Below are positions 20,962 to 33,386 of a stretch of 64,000 nucleotides of DNA, piece by piece. Position 1 is the stretch's first letter; each line of letters starts with the position of its first letter. This DNA comes from Drechmeria coniospora (Eukaryota; Ascomycota; Sordariomycetes; Hypocreales; Ophiocordycipitaceae): assembly GCF_001625195.1 (NCBI RefSeq), contig NC_054391.1:7575157-7639156 (forward strand). The letters run 5' to 3'. A program made the translations under genes and the position numbers. Under the pieces are notes generated by a model. That model searched no databases and was not told the DNA's origin. It saw nothing but the letters and a program-made list of their open reading frames with translations.

Positions 20962-23900
20962 ATGTTGACCGACTGTCCCACCAAGGCGAATATTGGCGCC
21001 GAGTCGCCGGCATCGCAAAAGACGCACCACGCCGACAACGTCGTCGATGGCTCCTGCGTCCCGCATGACCCCGTCAACCTCTACCTACAATCCCACATGA
21101 CTCCTCCGGCTACCCCGAACGGCTCCTCGGAGGACCTGGACGCATCGCCGCATTCTCAGGCGCCGCCGGACTTTCACAACTTTTTGAGGGCCTTCTACTC
21201 GTTCAACCCCAGCTATGCCATGACCGATTCGAGTGTTACGCTCCCGTTGGAGGAGGGAGACGTCGTCCTCATCCATTCCGTCCACACCAACGGATGGGCC
21301 GACGGAACCCTGCTGGCGACGGGGGCCCGAGGGTGGCTACCCACCAACTACTGCGACGCCTATGAACCCGACGAGATGCGGAGCCTCCTCAAGGCGCTGC
21401 TCAACTTCTGGGACCTTTTGAGGAGCACATCGGTCAACGACAACGAGATGTTCAGAAACCAGGAGTTCATGAAGGGCATCGTCGCCGGAGTCCGCTTCCT
21501 CTTGGTACGTACTTTCCCGCCCTCCCTGGCGTGCGCCGGCCCGGGCACGAACTAACGGACCTCGCGCGCTCCCCAGGAACGCAGCAACTGCCTGAACAGA
21601 GAGTCGCCCGTTGTTCAGCGGAGCGAGAGACTCCGAAGAGGCCGAAAATCTCTGCTCTCAGAACTGTCGTCGCTTGTCAAAACGTCCAAGCGCCTGCAGG
21701 ATTACCAGAGGGGAGCCGTTCGGCAGCGTGAAGGCGTGAATGATATCATCGACGAAATGATCCTCAAGGCGTTCAAGATCGTCATCAAAGGTGTTCACTT
21801 TCTTGACATGCTGGAGGACGAAAGGAGCGGCCGTGGCCTGGCCGCGCTTGCCGTTCTGGCTACCGTGGCGGAGGAGTCGTATATCCCTCCCACGCCCCCC
21901 GCGGAACGTTTGACATTCGACCGGCTCGAGCACGGGAATGCCGCTGAGGTTGGACCCTGCGCAGCACCCGGGAACGGCGGTGGCACCGGCGCCAAGTCCG
22001 AGCCGAGCGACGTGACGGCCATTCCCTCCAAACCTTGGAACAAGCGTATGTCGTCGCTCAACGCATCCGTCACGAGTCCGCAAGGGAGTGCAAGCCAGAA
22101 AAGGCTGTCCCAGGGGAGTCTGAATCATGTCCACCGCCTCTCCACGGGCATGGCACATCGGCTGTCGCTGGCCGGACCGTCGCCCTTGTCAAGACCGCAA
22201 CATCTGGTGTCGGAACGTCTCAACTGCAACCACGACCGCTTTCTCTCGCACCTGGGATCCTTCATCGGCCGACTGCACCTGCAGTTCCATTCGCGATCCG
22301 AGCTCGCCACCGCCATCAAGCAGTCCGCCACGTCGGGTGGTGACCTTTTGGCCGTCATCGATGGCGTGGGCAGCTACAACAGTTCCAGCTCGGCCGCCAT
22401 CAGCCAGGTTCGGATGGCCATGTTTGAGCGCATCCAGACTTTGGTGTTCACGGCTCGCGACACCTTGGCCAACGCAGCGAGCGAGGGCACGGACATCATC
22501 ATGCCGCAAGACAACAGCTGCTTACTCGCGGCCGCCACGGATTGTGTACGAACTGCCGGCGAGTGTGTCGCGAAGACGAAGGCGGCCATTGAGCGCGTCG
22601 GAGACTTCGAGTTCGAGGTCGGGGACAGCGTGCTCGACGTTGATCTAAGCATCTTGGATGTGGCGGATGAGCCGCTGAGATCCCCGTCCATCACGGGCCC
22701 GTCGAATGCCGCCTGCAAGGATGCCCGATCGCTTCCGGCCTGCGACACGTCCACGGCCCCTGCCACTCGGCCTGCTGGCCGTGCAGTCGACAAGCCGCTA
22801 CCCCAGGTTCCACGAATTAGCATCCCGACGGATCAGCAGCTTTGGCGGTGCACCTCCCCAGAATCCTCCCGGTCCGCGTCGTTCAACGACGACAACAACT
22901 CGAGCGCGGCTTCCTCCGTCTCCTCCGTCCGACCCGCAATGCCCACGCTCCCCGAGCTCTCGACGGCGTCCCGCCTGTTTGATCGCAGTTCAGCCGAGCA
23001 CTCCAAGAATGAGTCGGACATGCACAGCTCTCGATTCGATTCCGTTGCGGCCTCGAGTGCTGGAAGCACCGCCACGTACCTCAGCCGGGATTCCGAGGCC
23101 AGCCTCATGTCGCAAACCTCGACTCGGGCCACAACGCCGGACCACGTGCCGACATGCCGCGACCAACCGTCCGTGTCGGAGCTCGGCGCTCCCGGAAACT
23201 CCTCGCACGGGGACGAGGCTGACGAGGTGGAGATGAGACTGCTCGAGAAGACTTTTGCGCACGAGCTCATGTTCAACAAGGAAGGCCAGGTCGTGGGGGG
23301 GTCTCTGCCGGCGTTGGTGGAGCGACTTACAACGCACGAGTCCACGCCCGATGCCGCGTTCGTCTCGACGTTCTACCTCACCTTTCGGCTCTTTTGCACG
23401 CCTCTTCGCCTCACGGAAGCCCTCATCGACCGCTTCGACTATGTGGCCGACTCCCCTCACATGTCGGTACCCGTCCGCCTGAGAGTCTACAATTCATTCA
23501 AGGGCTGGCTCGAGTCTCACTGGAGGGACCAGACTGACCGGGAGGCTCTGAAGCTCATCATCCCCTTCGCCGAATTCAAGCTCGCTTCCGTTCGGGCTTC
23601 GGCGGGCAACCGGCTCCTGGAGCTGGCAAGACGCGTTTCGGGAGACGGCTCGCTCGTGCCCAGACTAGTCTCCTCCATGGGCAAGACGAATACAGCAATC
23701 GCCCAGTACGTGCCGGCGGATGCGCCGCTGCCCCAGCCGGCCATCTCAAAGAGTCAGCAGCACTTTCTGGCTGCGTTCAAGACTGGCGGCACCATGCCGA
23801 CGATTCTTGACTTTGAGTCTGTCGAGCTGGCGCGTCAGCTTACCATCAAGCAGATGGGCATCTTTTGCTCAATCCTCCCCCAAGAGTTGCTTGCTTCGCA

Positions 23901-24699
23901 GTGGATGAAGAACGGCGGCGCGGAGGCACCGCACGTCAAGGCCATGTCATCCATGTCGACGGACCTGTCCAACCTGGTTGCCGATACGATCCTTCAGTAC
24001 TGCGAGATCAAGAAGCGTGCCGCCGTCATCAAGCAATGGATCAAGATCGCGCACCAGTGCCTCGAGCTTCACAACTATGACGGTTTAATGGCCATCATCT
24101 GCAGCCTGAACAGCAGCACCATCAGCCGTCTGCGCAAGACATGGGATGTCATTTCACCCAAGCGCAAAGAGATGCTGCGGAACCTCCAGGAAATCGTGGA
24201 GCCATCCCAGAACAACAAGGTGCTACGGGCCCGGCTTCATGACCACGTTCCTCCGTGCCTCCCCTTTCTCGGCATGTACCTCACCGACCTCACCTTTGTC
24301 GACATTGGCAACCCTGCCACGAAGCAAATGTCACTCTGTGCCCAGTCGGACGAGGAGGCGGCTGGAGGTCTGACAGTCGTCAACTTCGACAAGCATTCCC
24401 GCACCGCCAAGATCATTGGCGAGCTGCAACGCTTCCAGATTCCATATCGGCTAATGGAGGTCCCCGACATGCAGGACTGGCTGACGGCTCAGATCCGACG
24501 AGTTCGCGATGGTGACCAAGGGAAGGTTCAGGTCTCGTACTATCGCAAGAGCCTGCTTCTCGAACCCCGGGAGAGCTCTTCGCGACGAGAAGGGGAGCCT
24601 CCAACGCCGACGTCAGGGGCCGGAAGCTCGCGGACCGACCTATTTGCGTGGATGTCCCGTGATCGCGGGGGCCAGACCCCCACGCCGGCGCTAGGGTGA
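20962..24699 (+). CDS. CDC25: Cdc25-type Ras guanine-nucleotide exchange factor with SH3 domain
   Basis: Two exons, 20962-21504 and 21577-24699, give 1221 residues. The protein loads Ras with GTP and so feeds cAMP/MAPK growth signalling at the membrane. Domains in order: an SH3 domain at about 75-133 (LRAFYSFNP, GDVVLIHS, GWLPTNYC), a helical region, a Ser/Thr-rich disordered middle (about 290-730), a RasGEF N-terminal module near 740-870 (FVSTFYLTFRLFCTP) and the catalytic RasGEF domain at about 927-1156. The catalytic part includes AVIKQWIKIAHQCLELHNYD and FLGMYLTDLTFVDIGNP. The intron is GTACGT..CTAAC..CCCAG and interrupts codon phase 0 after residue 181. An N-terminal SH3 is the arrangement of yeast Cdc25, unlike other fungal RasGEFs. 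Its long GC-rich leader lies downstream of the gene-free interval. Confidence 0.92.
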
Positions 24700-25921
24700 T
24701 GATGATCTTGTCGCCAAAAACCCCACGTGCTTGCCGTCGAGCGACTTGTCGATGCTCCTTCAACCAAACGGACAGCCATTACCCCCCACCGACCCTCCCT
24801 CACCTTCATTCCGCACATATTCTTCAACGCACCTACATTCATCTTTGATACCCCGAGTTACTTCTTCATGCGTTCCCTGCTTTTGCTTTCCGGCTGTTGA
24901 CTCGTTGCGTGAAGATGGTGAGCTAGTGACGGGGCGTTCGACGGCGAGCCGTTGGACAGTGCGGGCACCCCGGTCATTTGCGATGGGCGCACACGCAGCT
25001 GGGCACTCAGGATGATAGCACTACCACCCGGGGCGAAAATCGGGGCCCTTGCTGGCCGATTTCTCATTCCCTTGGTAGCTGTACCGAATAGGAACTGCTT
25101 TCAACCCCTAGTAGTCTAATGCTTTCTGGAATACAGTTGGCTAAGGGATCGGAGCGTGTTCGGATTTGAATTCGAAGCTCCCCCATCACTGCAAACGCAG
25201 CAAGAGCCAATTGATGCAGCGCACTTGGAAGGAGGTTTTGGCTTGTCAAACTTTGCTTATTTCAGGGTACTACTGGGTCGGATATAAATGATGAATTTGA
25301 TTCTCGCAAGCGGATGGAACAAGGATGATAGCGTGGAATTCGCCTCGGCAGGAGGAATCTCACCGGTTTTGAGTGGGATATCTTGCCGCAAGCACCGGCT
25401 ACAAATAGAGAGACGTTTCTGTTGTCAAGCCAACATTTTTCATTTCAAGCCGACTCTTCATGTCGAACCAAGCCCTGGAACTTGGACCTTAGTGGCTTCC
25501 CTAGCAGGACCTCGAGTTTGATTACGATCGGCGAGATTAAAATGAAATATTCCCCGACAATATTTGAAGCTTCTGCTAGGCATTGGAGGTCGACACTCCC
25601 AAGGGCGCTGTTGAAAAGTAACTACCAGATACGTCGATCGGCGCAACTCCCGCAGACGGATGGGTCACCTTTCCAGGTGCGATGGACACCCGCGAGACTG
25701 GAAGGACTGCAATGCCAAGAAGAGTCCTATCTCTTGTATGTCCACTGTGCCAGGTAGATGGGAAGAAAGTAGATTATTTTGTTCTGCGTTGCTGAGCACG
25801 CCTTCACCCCCTTTCTCACGAGGGTTCTTAAGTAGGTAAAAATGATATACACAGCGAGGGCGGGTTCGAACACGGCGTGCTGGTGCCGGTTGACCACTCC
25901 AAACTGGCCATGCCCACTCCG
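24700..25921. other. Intergenic between two convergent genes, no feature seen
   Basis: About 1.2 kb between the stop codons of the RasGEF and the amino-acid permease. Composition becomes less GC-rich after 25.1 kb. tRNA-like box motifs near 25130-25190 and 25838-25910 do not fold into a tRNA. No repeat island is present. Confidence 0.5.
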
Positions 25922-27865
25922 TTACATGGTGTGATGCAAGATACGTCGCCACGCCGGCCACGAAGCAACTGTCTCTCGGTACGCCCGAATCTCATCCCAG
26001 TCGAGCTCACGGCGACCCGTGTCCACGTCCATCTGGGCAGTTCGGAGCCAGCCCGTACGCTTCCAGGCATAACCGATGATCCAGAACAAAATAACGACCG
26101 GGAATGCGAGGTACGACTTGAAGAAAGACTCGACGGTACCCAAGCCTTCCTTGCCAATAGGAGCTGCAATGGCAGTGTAAAACTATGGTGACGCAGGACG
26201 GGTTAGCATCGTCGACGAGTGGGTATGGAGACGAGGAGTCGAACGGTGGAGTCCGTACCTGTGCAATCAAGACGAGAACGCAAAGAGCCAGGCCAAGCCA
26301 GGAACCGTAGACACCGCCGATGGCCTTGAAGGGGATCTCGTCGAGAGTGTGGCCGTGGTACTTCCAAGCCTTGCGGAAGCGAATGTGGGCAAGGCAGATG
26401 GAGCCCCATGTGAACAGGGCGGCAAGACCGGACAAGGCCAGCAGCCAGTCAAACACAACAGGGCCCGACGTATTGAGATTGACAAAGCCCAGGAGACCGA
26501 AGATGATGATGATCAGGACAGAGGGAAGAGGGCGGCCCGACTTGTCAATGTAGGTAAAAATCTTGGGCGCATAGCCTTGCTGAGCAAGGGCCGTCAGGGT
26601 TCGCGAGCCGCCGTAGACGCCGGAAACGCCAATGGACAGAACGGAAACGAGGATGACGAGATTCATGAAGTGGTCGAATCCCTTGAGGCCAGCGTACTTG
26701 CCAACCAGGACAAAGGGCGACGCCTTGACATCAGCATACGCGTTATCGGAAAGAAGGGCGGGATCGTCGCTGCGGATGAGAAGGCCGACGAAGAAGAGGC
26801 CGAGGATGTAGAAGACTGTAATACGCCAAAAGACCTGCTTGATGGCGCCGGGGAGTGCCCTGACGGGATTGCTGGACTCGGCAGCGGCAAGACCAACCAG
26901 CTCGGTTCCGGAGAAGGAGAAAGCGGCGGTGACGAAGACGGAACAGAAGCCCTTGAAGCCATTCTGAAAGGCGCCCGGGTCGTACCAGTAGCGGGCACCC
27001 CAATACTCGTTATACTGACCGCTCGAGGGCCCTCCGCCACAGACGAGGACTAGGCAGATGATCATGAAGACGACAGTGGCAATTAGTTTGAACGTCGACG
27101 CCCAGAATTCCTCTTCTGCATAGCCAAGAGCACCGAAGACGTTGATGATGATGATGAGGGCAAGGAAGACAGCTACCCATACGCCGACGGATATTTCCGA
27201 GTTCCAGTATTGGATCGTTATGCCGCAGACCGTTAGTTCGAGAGGGAGGACGATGGCCCACTGGAAGACGTAGTTCCATCCCATGGCGAAACCCCAGGAT
27301 GGATCAATAAAGCGAGTTGAATAGGTGTAGAAGCCACCGGAGACGGGATAGAGAATGGCGAGCTCGCCCAAGGCGTATACTGCGGCATGGCATTCATCAG
27401 TGGGGGGGGCGCTCGACGGTATCTCGTGGATAGAGACGATGGCTACTGCTTACCGACGTTGAACATCATGATGCCGATGATGAGAAAATCGATGAATAGA
27501 AAGCCGGGTCCCTGCAACAAGAGTCGGTCAGGCTTAGTCCGTTCATGAAACCTGGATCGGAAGGGCGACAATTCAGAAGCACGTACCCCCTTGCGCAGAG
27601 CAGAGCCGGAGCCGACGAAGAAACCAGCACCGATGGAGCCACCGATGGCGATCATCTGGAGATGACGAGCCTTCATGGGGCGCTCCAGCTCGACGAAGCC
27701 GCGGCCATAGTGCATCGGCTTGAAGGACTCGAGGTTCAGGCCATTTCGGGTCGCCCAATCGGCGTGGGGTTCCTGGACTTGACTACTGGGAAGGACTTGG
27801 CTGGTGCCGGCGATGGTGCTTTCATTGCCCTTTTCGTTAGCCAGGGGCTCGTCTTTGGACGACAT
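25922..27865 (-). CDS. General amino-acid permease (YAT/AAP family)
   Basis: Four exons on the minus strand: 27865-27587, 27511-27454, 27379-26259 and 26182-25922, giving 572 residues. It is a plasma-membrane proton symporter for amino acids with about 12 membrane segments. Family marks: HLQMIAIGGSIGAGFFVGSG at about 68-87, ALGELAILYPVSGGFYTYS, the WAIVLPLELTVC helix and SFSGTELVGLAAAESSNP, which continues toward RALPGAIKQVFWRI. The cytosolic C-terminus has the typical Trp-rich end (ELDWDEIRAY, WPAWRRILHHTM). The 58-nt second exon encodes GPGFLFIDFLIIGIMMFNV and keeps frame. It resembles GAP1-type permeases, but substrate range cannot be read from sequence. Confidence 0.93.
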
Positions 27866-28266
27866 GATGGGCGGAAGCTGCTTCCAAGACAGCAGGGAAG
27901 TGCGCAGGCAGGCCGTGAAGGGGATGAAAGGGAGGAGGTGAGGGACGAGGCATGGGATGAGGAGCTGACGGACTGGGTAGGAGAAGAGCCCTTCTTAAAG
28001 CAGAGAGCAGGCCTTCTGGCCGCGGTTCGGAGGCCACACGTGCGATTGGGGCCAGAGACAAGACCCCGGGGACCTGGATGCAGGCAGTGGAAGCATGGGA
28101 GGATGGGGTTTGGGGTGTGCGGGGGGGTGGACACATCGCGGACGGTTGAACCAGCCCCAGGCCCGGGATGACACAGGATCGGGTGCTGGTTCTGGGGGAA
28201 GCGGTTGCCTGGGGAGAGATTGTCGATTGAGTCGAGAGGAGAGGAGAAGCGAGTGAGGATGGGGGA

Positions 28267-28281
28267 GGGGGGGGGGGGGGG
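28267..28281. repeat. Poly-G tract, 15 bases
   Basis: Run of 15 G, preceded by GGGGGA, about 400 bases upstream of the permease start. On the permease sense strand it reads as poly-C. Confidence 0.9.
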
Positions 28282-28359
28282 TGCTCGAAACGAAGCGGAA
28301 GGAGGTGGGGAGTGTACAGCATGGATGCTCACGAACAGCCAACGATACGAACGATGTGC

Positions 28360-28520
28360 AAAGTACGGAGTACTCCGTACTCGTACTTGTATATATATGT
28401 GCACTATGCAGTACGGAGTACTTAATTATTCACGCCTATTTGCTTGTACTGTATATAGGGCCGGAGTGTATGTATCGGAGCACGAGAACGAAGGTGCTCT
28501 ACGGAGTACTCGCACATGTA
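28360..28520. repeat. GTAC palindrome island with perfect 18-bp palindrome
   Basis: GTACGGAGTACTCCGTAC occupies 28363-28380. Further copies of GTACGGAGTAC and TACGGAGTACTCG follow to about 28520. Confidence 0.75.
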
Positions 28521-29159
28521 CATGATGTATGCGCAGCATGCATGCGCCCATCCTTTTCCTCGTACTTTGCACTCATAGGCAGGCCCGTCCCACTACCCCA
28601 GGTGCAGGGCCAAGCATGGATTGGGGTTTGGGGTTTGGGCATTGGGCATTGGTGGGGTATGATGGTGGCCGTGATGGTGGGTGTGTTGGTAGGCCTCGAT
28701 TCGTGCGGTGGTGGTGGAGGTGGTGGTGATGCTGCTGCGAACGAGGCTGGACAAGTGTCTCGACATGATGTTTTTTTTTCTGTTTCATCTCCAGGCCCGG
28801 TCTCAATTGAAAAGCGGCGATGCCACCGAGATGCATATGCGCACAAAGAAGTGCGAGCCGAGTTCGAAGCAACCGCCAACGAAGGACTGACCACTTCAGA
28901 ACGTTGGCCTCTTTTCCCAGGCAGATTGGACACCTAAGGCGCCTGCTTGGACGTGCGTGCAGTGCTTCGCACTTGGTACCTCTCACAAGCACTTGTCTCG
29001 CCGTACGTGTGCCCACGTCCTAAGGTGCCACCCATCTACTCCCACCTCGGCACTGACTTGCATTTTACGCATGCGACCCGAACTCCCCACGAGAAGAGGC
29101 AGGATGAGGCGAGGCAGACACGATGACACAAGACCTGAGTGGGCGCGATCGCGTTCCCA

Positions 29160-29470
29160 CACTAAGTAAGTACGGAGTACGGAGTATTACAAGGTAAGTA
29201 AGTAGTAATAATAGCAAGTACATGTAGGTACAGTATGTACAGTAGGTACTAGGTAAGTAGGTACTAGGTAAGTAGGTACTAGGTAAGTAGGTAGGTGTAA
29301 TAAGTGTACTTGTATGGAGTAAGAAGTACTTACAGTAGAGTAATAATAATACTCCGTAGCGCATGTCTTGGACGGCGGGACTTGTGCCTCGGTCGTTGGC
29401 GGGTAGTGGGGGAGGCTAAGAGCACTGTGCATGTACGGAGTAATTACTGTACATGTGCCGCACAGTTTGG
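29160..29470. repeat. GTAC palindrome island including a tandem repeat
   Basis: Opens with GTACGGAGTACGGAGTA, includes the tandem array at 29241-29293 and ends with GTACGGAGTAATTAC just before the inverted-repeat element. Confidence 0.65.
29241..29293. repeat. 15-bp tandem repeat, about 3.5 copies
   Basis: The unit AGTAGGTACTAGGTA is repeated exactly three times (29241-29285) and then partly. It is a local amplification of the GTAC island vocabulary. Confidence 0.85.
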
Positions 29471-29474
29471 TAAG

Positions 29475-29557
29475 TATAGTGGGGAGACAAAAGTGTCGAT
29501 TCACTGAGTAGAGGTAGGGCAACCAAAAATTACATCGTCACTTTTGTCTAGTGACTG
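29475..29557 (+). mobile_element. MITE-like inverted-repeat element, copy A (83 bp)
   Basis: Starts TATAGTGGGGAGACAAAAGT and ends CGTCACTTTTGTCTAGTGAC followed by TG. GACAAAAGTG near the left end is the reverse complement of CACTTTTGTC near the right end. The same 82-bp structure, in the opposite orientation, is at 46448-46529 with almost identical ends and a diverged middle. It encodes nothing. The end TAGTGGGGTGACAAAAGT recalls Tc1/mariner-type (impala/mimp) ends in Fusarium; that resemblance is from memory. Confidence 0.65.
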
Positions 29558-29979
29558 CATCTACAGTACAGCAATGCGTAACAACATACTAACATACTTA
29601 TGGGACATGTGCATGCATTTGCACAAATAACTGCCAGGTGAGCGGTGCTACGGAGGAACGACAACTGCTACGAGTATTCCTAGGAGTACGAGCACGTACT
29701 TGGCCACCTGCCACCACCCTGACATTACATGCGCGTGCACATGCACTCGGCACACTGGGCGCGGATGCAAGGTAGACACGTACCCACCCTACTTGCCGGG
29801 TTGCATCTTCCCTCGCCCAATGACCTGCCGGCGAGGCCATCATATCATCCGGCGCGTCAGCAGGCAGTCGGCCTTTGGCGGCGGCAGGATGACTGGAAAT
29901 GGTCGGGTCTCCGTCTTGCAAGGACCACCCCCTTTCCGCCCCGAGCCTCTCGAGTGAGATTGGCGAGAAACACATACAT

Positions 29980-30100
29980 GTATTAATAGTGCATGTACGG
30001 AGTACGGACACAGCACCCCGTACTTGGCTGCATGTGCACTTTCGGACAATACCTGTACTCCGTACTTCCATGCACCGAGTACAGTTCTGTACGAAGCATG
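29980..30100. repeat. Small GTAC palindrome island
   Basis: GCATGTACGGAGTACGGAC, CTGTACTCCGTACTTC and GAGTACAGTTCTGTAC words occur within about 120 bases. Confidence 0.5.
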
Positions 30101-33100
30101 GTCGACGAAGATACCCAGTAGACACTTGCACTTCCCTCGGTGCTCACAAACTCCATAACTGCACTGGGCGCCCTTGCCTTGTCGTATGCCAGTATCCACC
30201 CATGTGTCTATCTACTTGTGCTCGGCCTCTTCTGTCCGGTTCCTGTAGCTCTCCTCCTCACAGAGCGCCAGGAGAAGCGACGCAACCAGCGGCGATCCTG
30301 GCAAGATGCATTCGTCTTGTTTCCCTTGTTGGTGGTCGTCGACCGTTGGTCAAGGTGACCAGCTGTCACCGCCTGCCTAACTAGTCCTCTCTGTCTCCCA
30401 TTCGATCCCGCCTGACCCAATGCCCACCACCTTGGCTTCCCCAGAAGGAAAGTAGATGCATGCTTCGAGGAAGGGAGCGCTTGTACGCGGCGTTGGCAGC
30501 ATGTCGGACGACAGGTCCGGGTACCCTCCGGCTACGACGAGGATACTCCTGCGCTGCGAAGCATCCATTCCATCGTCATTTGGTCGTCTGGGTCTTGACA
30601 AGAGCATGCAAAAGGAAGAGACGAATCTCTCTTCAAACGGCTAGGTGTTTGGTAGTAGATGGAGGCGTTTCCAGAAGTCAGCATCCGCTTGCTTGCTTGA
30701 CCGTTTGGCATTTGGGGTAAATGCCGTCGTCACCCACATATCTCGGGGGGTGGGGCGGGAGAAATGACACCTCCAATGCTACCTCCTCAGCAGCAGCTTG
30801 CTGCTCGCGCATGTACGGAGTGCACCTGCGGTAATGCATGCAATGGAGCAAAATTCTCCAGCCTGCTGCTGCTGCTGCCGGTTGGCGCCTCGTACGTATT
30901 ACATGCTAGCATGTACGTGATACGTGCGCTCAAGCCTCAATGCGGTCGTTGCCCTCAGCCTCACCTTGACCGATCACATCAAACAATACCCCGTGTGGAT
31001 CCACGGCAGGCTGCGAGAGTCGAGAACTCGAGGCGTCATCCGGAGTCGTGACAAGTACACAGGCCCGCACTTGCACCGGCCAGAGTACTCGCGCGCACGT
31101 CCCCGAACAGCACGAACGAACGGCAGCTCGATGCCCCTGGCGCGATTGCGATTCTGCTCCTCCGACGACCAGGGCTGCCGAGATCTTGGCATCCATCCTT
31201 TCCCGTTCCAATATGCAACGTTGAAACGGAGGGAGGGAGGGGGGTTGGGTGGGGGTGGCCGTGGTCCGTTCAAACCGCAGGCCGGGCCTTTGCCTGCATA
31301 CGGCCCTGCCTCTGTGACCATCTTACATGCAGCATCCAGCTGCTAGTAGCACGTGCGGCGCTGCTGGATACTCCGTCTGCTAGTCATAGTCCGTTCGGTA
31401 GGCCGTATGTTCCCGTTGGTCGTATGTTCTCGTTGGCCGTACAGTATGTTCCATCCGAACCTGATTCTCGCCAGTGACGTGCATTTGCGTACGAGCTCCT
31501 GTTTGTGTACTCACAGTACTTGTACGAAGTACTGTAACCTGTATTTAGGTGGTGTTGTACTTGAACATGCTCTCGGTAGCCCCCTTCTGTAGTACCCGCG
31601 TCTGTCCCAGTTCCGCATCTCCTCCTCCAAGTATTAGGTAACAATACCCTCCCACTCTTTGCTGCCATCTCGTGACTTGCCACCCCACCCGGCCCCGACA
31701 TTTAGGCAAAGTACAACTACGTAACGTCGAAAGGACTTGTACATTTACCAGTAGCTAAGCCCTGCTTGTGCACCGCACTCCGGAGAATCCATGCCATGTC
31801 TCGATTGGCCACCAACCGCAGTCCTCGAGTGTGCTTCGATCCAGCATTCCAAGCATCTTCTTTCTCTTTCTTACCTGCCCTTTTCGGCCACCATCGTGTT
31901 GCTCGTCTGTGTGTTCGAGTCACCGGTCACGTACCCGCCGACGCCACCATCGGCTCGCTGCTGGGGGGATCAAGCAGTCGTATTCGTGAGCGATTTGGTT
32001 CCTTCGCCGATCTGCCACCTACGAACCAGTGACCTGCTGCCAGCCTACAGTACCTCTCGGCAGATTACATGCTGGCAAGTTGATAAGTGCCTAGATACCT
32101 ACCTACCAACGAAGTGGGTGCGATGACTGTGTCTACCCACCTTGCGAGTGAATCAGATGAGAGCAGCTCACTGCCAAGCTAATCAGCCACAACTCCTCAC
32201 CCTCTTGTCTCAGCGCTAGAATGCCATGGCCGTTCCAGAAGCCGACCTAATGCCAGGCCTGCACCTGACATTGCACATGTATGCATGCACATGTGTGTTC
32301 ATACACACAGTAAACACAAGTACTGGCACCTGCTACAATGTAGAGGTAATAGCCCGTCGAGCACGTACCCAGCACTCCCCAATCATCATCACCCTCCCTC
32401 GTGGCTAGTGGACGATTTTGCGAGCAGAGTTGGTATACAATCCTACCAGTATGCCAGAGAATAGACCGAGAAGAAGTCGGCAGGTGGCATGCACAACCAG
32501 TCAGCTGATCGTGGACCAATAATACAATCAAGCACAAGCACAAGTGGTTGGTGGAGGACCAGGTTTGAGGAGAACCCTAGATGTTATCACATCCCCCCAT
32601 GTCTATCTGGGCACACGTATCCGTCAAAATCACTCGCCGTCAAAAAGTGTTTGTAATCCGTAACGTCTGTCGACTTGGGCAAAGCGCCATGTCGTCAGTC
32701 AGCCGTCAATCACTCGATGCGCCTGAGGGTCGGGAGGGGAACTTTTGCCTCCTCCGACTTTCAAAACTTCCCCTCCTCCTTTTCAAAGGTGCCCCCCTCC
32801 ATGTCTCTTTGCCTGAATGGGACTCATCGCCAACAGTCGTATAACCAGCATCGGATAATCGCTGGGCAGATTGATGTCCCTTTCCACGGAGAAAATGTAC
32901 AGCGAGGCTAAGGATCAACATGAATCGAATGCGAAGCGTTCAACGTAACGGCTTCGTCATGTACAGTTCTTGCCATCGATCACGCACAGGGCCGCACATG
33001 CCGCTCGGAAAAAAGTCCACTCATGAGCGCATGATGGGAGACAATAGCCAGTCTGGCGACAGAATTGAGTGCAGCTAGGGAACGCCAAATATTCCACGGA

Positions 33101-33386
33101 CTGGACGCAGTTATAATACAAATTGCCATCCCGTTGTCCGCGAACGTGCTCGATCATCCCACGTGGAGGCATGAGCTTCATCATCCTTCGTGCGGAGGGT
33201 CACCCTTAGTCCGACAATAGCACTTTCTCTTACTTACCAGTCGCTTCATGATATTTGCTTTTCGATGGTTCATTCCCGGAGGATAACCCAGGGCCACTAC
33301 AGGGGAACTTTTCTTGGAAGGAGGGGGGGCGTCTCTTGTTTCCTCGCCATCTCAGGCCGCCAGTCATTCAAACAAGCCAAGCAAGT

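Larger units (their letters stand above)
27866..33386. other. 5.5-kb intergenic interval with repeats and a small inverted-repeat element
   Basis: Includes the permease leader, a 15-base G run (28267-28281), GTAC islands (28360-28520, 29160-29470, 29980-30100), a 15-bp tandem repeat (29241-29293) and a MITE-like element (29475-29557). From 30.1 to 33.4 kb I see no gene, although several open frames exist by chance. Confidence 0.6.

Noticed and set aside
25130..25190. A-box-like TTGGCTAAGGG followed by GATTTGAATTC on the plus strand
   Set aside because: The boxes are too close together and the stems do not form.
25838..25912. tRNA-like GTTCGAACCC box with a TGGCCAGTTTGG upstream (minus)
   Set aside because: T-stem mispairs at two of five positions and the spacing leaves no room for a full cloverleaf.
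27736..28404. 222-codon minus-strand frame overlapping the permease start
   Set aside because: Pro/Ser-rich shadow frame over the permease leader and first exon.
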